A DNA stretch of 64,000 nucleotides from Chlorobaculum parvum NCIB 8327 (GTDB lineage Bacteria; Bacteroidota; Chlorobiia; Chlorobiales; Chlorobiaceae). This document shows positions 56,150 to 64,000 of the stretch, in pieces. The stretch lies in assembly GCF_000020505.1 (NCBI RefSeq), contig NC_011027.1, positions 158,501-222,500 on the forward strand, read 5' to 3'. The notes below the pieces were generated by a model. It was not told the DNA's origin, ran no database searches, and saw only the letters and a program-made list of their open reading frames with translations. The position numbers and the translations under genes were made by a program. How positions within the stretch are numbered: position 1 is the stretch's first letter; each line of letters begins with the position of its first letter.

Positions 56150-56158
56150 CGTTTTTCG

Positions 56159-56220
56159 GGAACCGCTGCCTTGGCTTTTTTGCAGGAGGCTGAATGCTTT
56201 TCGCGCCCGGGCAGCGGTTC
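56159..56220 (+). terminator. Hairpin after the VWA gene
   Basis: GAACCGCTGCC at 56160 and GGCAGCGGTTC at 56210 form an 11-bp perfect stem. The loop is about 39 bases and the T-rich run after it is short, so it is a possible terminator or a small structured element. Confidence 0.55.
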
Positions 56221-56637
56221 TTGTTTGACGTCTCTCGACCCTACTCTTTATCCTTTCCGATACGGCTCCAGATACGCGTTGATACCCTGCTATGAGTTTT
56301 TGAGCGCTGATGAAGACGGATTAAAAATTTTTTTGAAATGAGATAGAGATGAGAAGCGTTTTGATGTTGAAACAATGGTTCTAAGGCGCAACATGGATGT
56401 GGCGATAGGATATCCGCAAGGGGCGTAAGAACTTATTGGCGAAATAGCTCTTGAAATTCTCGGCTGATTGTTGAATTTGCTATTTTTTCATTATCATAAA
56501 AATCGTATTGGCAGATAATGTTTTATGTCCGAGCTTTCTTTCGGCAGGTGTTTTTGGCTATGTAGGCTTAAGTTGTTTGAACGGTACGGATTTGAACTGA
56601 TAGGCATCTATATGAGAAAAAAACGAAGGGTACCGTT
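56221..56637. other. AT-rich intergenic region before the zeta-like gene
   Basis: About 415 bases with no supported gene. Base composition turns AT-rich towards the right, matching the accessory pair that follows. TTGAAT at 56471 and TATCAT at 56492 could be a weak promoter for that pair (15-base spacer). Some short frames have stops inside and were not called. Confidence 0.5.
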
Positions 56638-57213
56638 ATGCCTACTTGTTGGATTTTCGCTGGGCCTAATGGAGCGGGCAAAACAACTTTTGCCGAAGAT
56701 TTTCTCTCTAATGTTCCAGATTGTTCCTGCTTTTTAAATGCAGATTCTATTGCTCAAGAGTTGTCGTCTGAGGCTCCAGATCGAAAACCACTTACTTCTG
56801 TAGGCCGTCTTTTTTTTGACCAAATGGACCAGTGCACCAAAAATCGCAAAAATTTTGCTTTCGAAACAACCCTTTCAGGCCAATCGACAGTGAAGCGAGT
56901 TGAGCGTCTTCAAGGCGAGGGGTGGTATGTTTTATTGATTTATTTGGCTTTGCCGTCAGTTGAAATGTCCATATTGCGTGTTGCCGAGCGAGTTGAGCAT
57001 GGAGGCCATAATATCCCTAAATCAGTTATTGAGCGACGTTTTCCCCGTAGTTTGCAAAATTTATTCAAAGTCTTTTCTCACCGTGTCAATCACTGTTTTT
57101 GCTTTATGAACCACGGCAAAAAACCCGAGCTGATTTTTGAACAAGATCGTTCGGTTCGTAGCATAATACACCGGGATTACTATCAGGTGCTGCTTGAGGA
57201 GGCATTGCTATGA
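56638..57213 (+). CDS. Zeta-toxin-like P-loop kinase
   Basis: A 191-residue P-loop protein of the zeta-toxin/AAA-33 type. Walker A is GPNGAGKTT at 9-17, close to the N-terminus as in zeta toxins. FLNADSIAQELS (residue 32) and NFAFETTLSG (about 75) match the substrate-binding Asp and the ETT stretch. RVAERVEHGGHNIPKSVIERRFPRS carries the basic residues seen in such kinases. Zeta toxins phosphorylate UDP-GlcNAc, but many relatives have other substrates. The gene is AT-rich and overlaps the next by ATGA. The toxin role is inference. Confidence 0.75.
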   Translation: MPTCWIFAGPNGAGKTTFAEDFLSNVPDCSCFLNADSIAQELSSEAPDRKPLTSVGRLFFDQMDQCTKNRKNFAFETTLSGQSTVKRVERLQGEGWYVLLIYLALPSVEMSILRVAERVEHGGHNIPKSVIERRFPRSLQNLFKVFSHRVNHCFCFMNHGKKPELIFEQDRSVRSIIHRDYYQVLLEEALL

Positions 57214-57470
57214 CTATAATCTCAAAAGCTACTCCTTCTAAGGATGGGCAATTTGCACTTAACGCTCTTCAGCGTGCTGTAAACAAAGCTTTAAAAAGAA
57301 AAAAAGAGTCGGGTCAGTATGCGGTTGTCTGGCAGGAAGGTAAATCAGTACTCATAACTGGTAGTCGATTGCTTTATTTAGAAAGCGGGTCTAAAAAAAT
57401 GTCTCGATCTGGGAGTCGATCTCGTAAAATGAAAAATCGCAGAAAATCAAAACCTGAATTGATGAGCTGA
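57210..57470 (+). CDS. Small basic partner of the zeta-like kinase
   Basis: An 86-residue protein that overlaps the kinase stop by ATGA, so the two are translated together. The N-terminal half has a helix (FALNALQRAVNKALKRKKESG) followed by a strand pair (YAVVWQEGKSVLITG). The last 30 residues are mostly Lys, Arg and Ser. No family is recognised. A gene this small coupled to a toxin-like gene could be an antitoxin, but it comes after the kinase, which is the reverse of the epsilon-zeta order. Confidence 0.6.
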   Translation: MTIISKATPSKDGQFALNALQRAVNKALKRKKESGQYAVVWQEGKSVLITGSRLLYLESGSKKMSRSGSRSRKMKNRRKSKPELMS

Positions 57471-57776
57471 TGAACTTTCAGATTTTTAGTGAGTTTTCTC
57501 TAAATGGTTCGTAAACCTTTTTGCTTGGTGGTGTTCCATCATTGGTATCTTACCAAAGTAGATGCGGCGTATTTATGCGGTGGTCGAACGAAGACGTCTC
57601 CATTGTCTAAATTATTTTGCAACCGTAAGGTGCTGGTCAAAACCTGCTTGATCAGCGCCTTAAGTCGTTCAGATTTCCTGCATCTACTATTTAGCTTCCC
57701 TCTTTGGCAATCACCATAAAGCACAGGTCATTCCGCCCGGAATTCGCCTGCGCATTCTCACCTTTCACCCGCGTCC
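57471..57776. other. Intergenic region between the kinase pair and engB
   Basis: 306 bases. Short frames on both strands (57504-57719 plus, 57539-57724 minus) overlap each other and have no family resemblance or ribosome binding site, so I call no gene. The composition returns to GC-rich at its right end. Confidence 0.5.
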
Positions 57777-59672
<1,896 letters not shown>

Positions 59673-59674
<2 letters not shown>

Positions 59675-60022
59675 GAGATTGGGCTGAAGCCCTGAGTTGT
59701 TTTTTGGGATTCCGTGTCCCCGGCTTGAAAGCCGGGGCAATTGAAATGTAAGAGGGGTTGAATGTCCGTCGGGGTAAACCCCTCCTGAATGTAAGATCGC
59801 CGGGGCAACAGAAGAGAAAGTAAGAATGAAATGTCCGTTGGGCTTTCCCTCCTGAGTATGGGAACGCCGGGGCAATTGAACTGCAATGTAAGAGTGAATG
59901 TCCGCCGGGGTTATTACTTCGGCCATTAAATCTCTTAAACTTTCTTAGAAACAATTGCCCCGGACTTTAGTCCGGGGTACGCAAGTAAGGTATAATAAAT
60001 AAGGGCTTTAGCCCAATCTCTT
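59673..60022. repeat. 350-bp composite inverted-repeat element after purA
   Basis: The ends are 21-base inverted repeats (59673-59693 and 60002-60022, 20 of 21 matching). Inside, a second inverted pair of 26 bases lies at 59718-59743 and 59952-59977 (CCCCGGC...GGGGCAATTG type). The centre has three degenerate units of 65-75 bases, each starting GCCGGGGCAA (59731, about 59800, 59868) and containing TGAATGTCCG. It has no ORF. A simpler relative is at 48537-48626. It looks like a non-autonomous palindromic element. Confidence 0.85.
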
Positions 60023-60033
60023 CCTGCTGTTCT

Positions 60034-60345
60034 ATGGCTCTCCTCGACATTACGGTGATTCCTCTCGGTGCTGGTGGCAGCGGACTGAGCGCCTGGGTTG
60101 CCGGGCTTGAAAGGCTGCTCGAAGAGAGCGGCCTTTCGTTCAGGCTGAACGACATGGGCACGATCGTCGAAGGTTCGGCGGATGAACTGTTCGAGATTGG
60201 CCGAAAGCTGCACGAGCACTGCTTCGGCGCAGAGGTAGCGCGAGTCTACACCGTCATCAAGATCGACGACCGGCGCGACAAGCAAGTTGCCATCGGTGAC
60301 AAGGTCGCTTCGGTCGAAGCCCGCAAAGCCGCGCCGGATAAATGA
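60034..60345 (+). CDS. MTH1187-family thiamine-binding-like protein
   Basis: A 103-residue protein of the MTH1187/YkoF-like family (UPF0045). LLDITVIPLGAGGSGLSAWVAGLERLLEESGLSFRLNDMGTIVEGSADELFEI covers the ferredoxin-like core and the conserved MGTIVEG. Some members bind thiamine or related pyrimidines; that function is inferred from the family only. It lies 11 bases after the repeat element and before the bch genes. Confidence 0.85.
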   Translation: MALLDITVIPLGAGGSGLSAWVAGLERLLEESGLSFRLNDMGTIVEGSADELFEIGRKLHEHCFGAEVARVYTVIKIDDRRDKQVAIGDKVASVEARKAAPDK

Positions 60346-60439
60346 AAATTATTTTTATCTTCGAGTTCTCAATTATCAAGGGTTGAGCGCCCGGAGCCAC
60401 TTCGGAGCAGCCAGCACCATCTTATAAAGTCATACTGCC

Positions 60440-63338
<2,899 letters not shown>

Positions 63339-63384
63339 CGGGAAAATCTGAAAAATCAACAAACCAATTGACCTCTATCATACC

Positions 63385-64000
63385 ATGAGTTTAGTATTGG
63401 CCGTTTACGGAAAAGGCGGGATCGGCAAGAGCACGACCAGCGCGAACATTTCGGCAGCGCTGGCGCTCAAGGGAGCCAAGGTGCTTCAGATCGGCTGCGA
63501 CCCGAAGCACGACAGTACCTTCCCGATTACCGGAAAGCTCCAGAAAACCGTCATCGAGGCTCTTGAAGAGGTCGATTTCCACCACGAGGAGCTTTCGCCT
63601 GAAGACATCGTCGAAACCGGTTTCGCGGGCATCGACGGCCTCGAAGCGGGTGGCCCGCCAGCGGGCAGTGGCTGCGGCGGTTACGTCGTCGGCGAGTCGG
63701 TCACGCTGTTGCAGGAGATGGGGCTGTACGACAAGTACGACGTCATTCTTTTCGACGTGCTCGGTGACGTGGTGTGCGGCGGCTTCAGCGCCCCGCTGAA
63801 CTACGCCGACTACGCGGTCATCATCGCCACCAACGACTTCGACAGCATCTTCGCGGCCAACCGACTCTGCATGGCCATTCAGCAGAAGAGCGTGCGCTAC
63901 AAGGTACAGCTCGCAGGCATCGTGGCCAACCGCGTGGACTACACCAAAGGCGGCGGCACCAACATGCTCGACCAGTTCGCCGAACAGGTCGGTACGCGCC
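63385..64000 (+). CDS. bchL: Light-independent protochlorophyllide reductase ATP-binding subunit L (partial)
   Basis: The first 205 codons of BchL, the NifH-like ATPase that passes electrons to BchNB; the window ends inside the gene. Walker A is GKGGIGKST at 9-17. GCDPKHDST (about 37), then [17 protein letters not shown] with the first cluster cysteine, are all normal. The second cluster cysteine may lie beyond the edge. It follows bchB by 46 bases. Confidence 0.95.

Noticed and set aside
56381-56470. Possible decayed reading frame before the zeta-like gene
   Set aside because: A short protein-like stretch has in-frame stops, and I could not tie it to any family.
57504-57724. Opposing 60-70 codon ORFs between the kinase pair and engB
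   Set aside because: No ribosome binding site, no domain, and the two overlap on opposite strands; either could be a relic but nothing supports a gene.
59731-59910. The repeated GCCGGGGCAA units as a CRISPR array
   Set aside because: The units are degenerate over their whole length, spacers are not unique, and the block lies inside larger inverted repeats. No cas genes are present.

Overview
The window reads as a chromosomal segment of a green sulfur bacterium (Chlorobiaceae), most likely a Chlorobaculum species close to C. tepidum or C. parvum. The grounds are the dark-operative protochlorophyllide reductase genes bchN-bchB-bchL at the right end, hemL for the C5 route to 5-aminolevulinate, protein sequences of Chlorobi type, and a GC-rich background (mid-50s percent by eye) broken by a few AT-rich accessory patches. 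I ran no searches, so the genus is inference.

Layout. 1-1107: small membrane protein, fluoride channel crcB and its usual DUF190 partner. 1108-4183: accessory island. It holds an AT-rich serine-dehydrogenase-type protease gene with a short upstream ORF, then a three-gene HipB/HipS/HipT-like toxin-antitoxin operon. The HipBST segment lies between two 206-bp direct repeats that are copies of the 3' end of hemL plus its terminator. 4246-11256: housekeeping genes hemL, recO, an FmdB zinc ribbon, a SYLF protein, gatB, xseB, obg, a GNAT and HPr. 11290-20309: seven tightly overlapping genes for surface polysaccharide assembly (four glycosyltransferase-type genes, a methyltransferase, a Wzx-type flippase and a YfhO-type protein). 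One glycosyltransferase carries a palindromic repeat inserted in frame. 20476-26204: mixed genes, namely DUF302, corA, YqhA, an AT-rich DUF2971 gene, an unknown, a PASTA protein and a phosphopantetheinyl transferase.

26548-46401: the str, S10, spc and alpha ribosomal-protein operons fused into one block on the + strand, running rpsL-rpsG-fusA-tuf, then rpsJ through rplQ, with secY, map, infA and rpoA. Two features stand out. A tRNA-Gly(TCC) gene sits inside the block between rplN and rplX. rplV (L22) carries an apparent one-base frameshift that removes its conserved C-terminus from the reading frame.

46468-56149: rsmG, a mannose-1-phosphate guanylyltransferase, cysS, a second DUF302 protein, a MscS channel, a GluR0-like ligand-gated K+ channel, a Rieske-FMN glutamate-synthase-like fusion, and an exported VWA protein. 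56638-57470: an AT-rich zeta-like P-loop kinase gene overlapping a small basic partner. 57777-64000: engB, purA, a 350-bp inverted-repeat composite element starting at the purA stop codon, a thiamine-binding-like MTH1187 protein, then bchN, bchB and the 5' part of bchL (cut by the window end).

The genes most worth a second look are the HipBST-like cassette with its hemL-tail duplication, the rplV frameshift, the in-frame repeat in the glycosyltransferase, the embedded tRNA, and the two accessory gene pairs (protease plus leader ORF, and zeta-like kinase plus partner). No rRNA genes, CRISPR arrays or intact transposases were seen.
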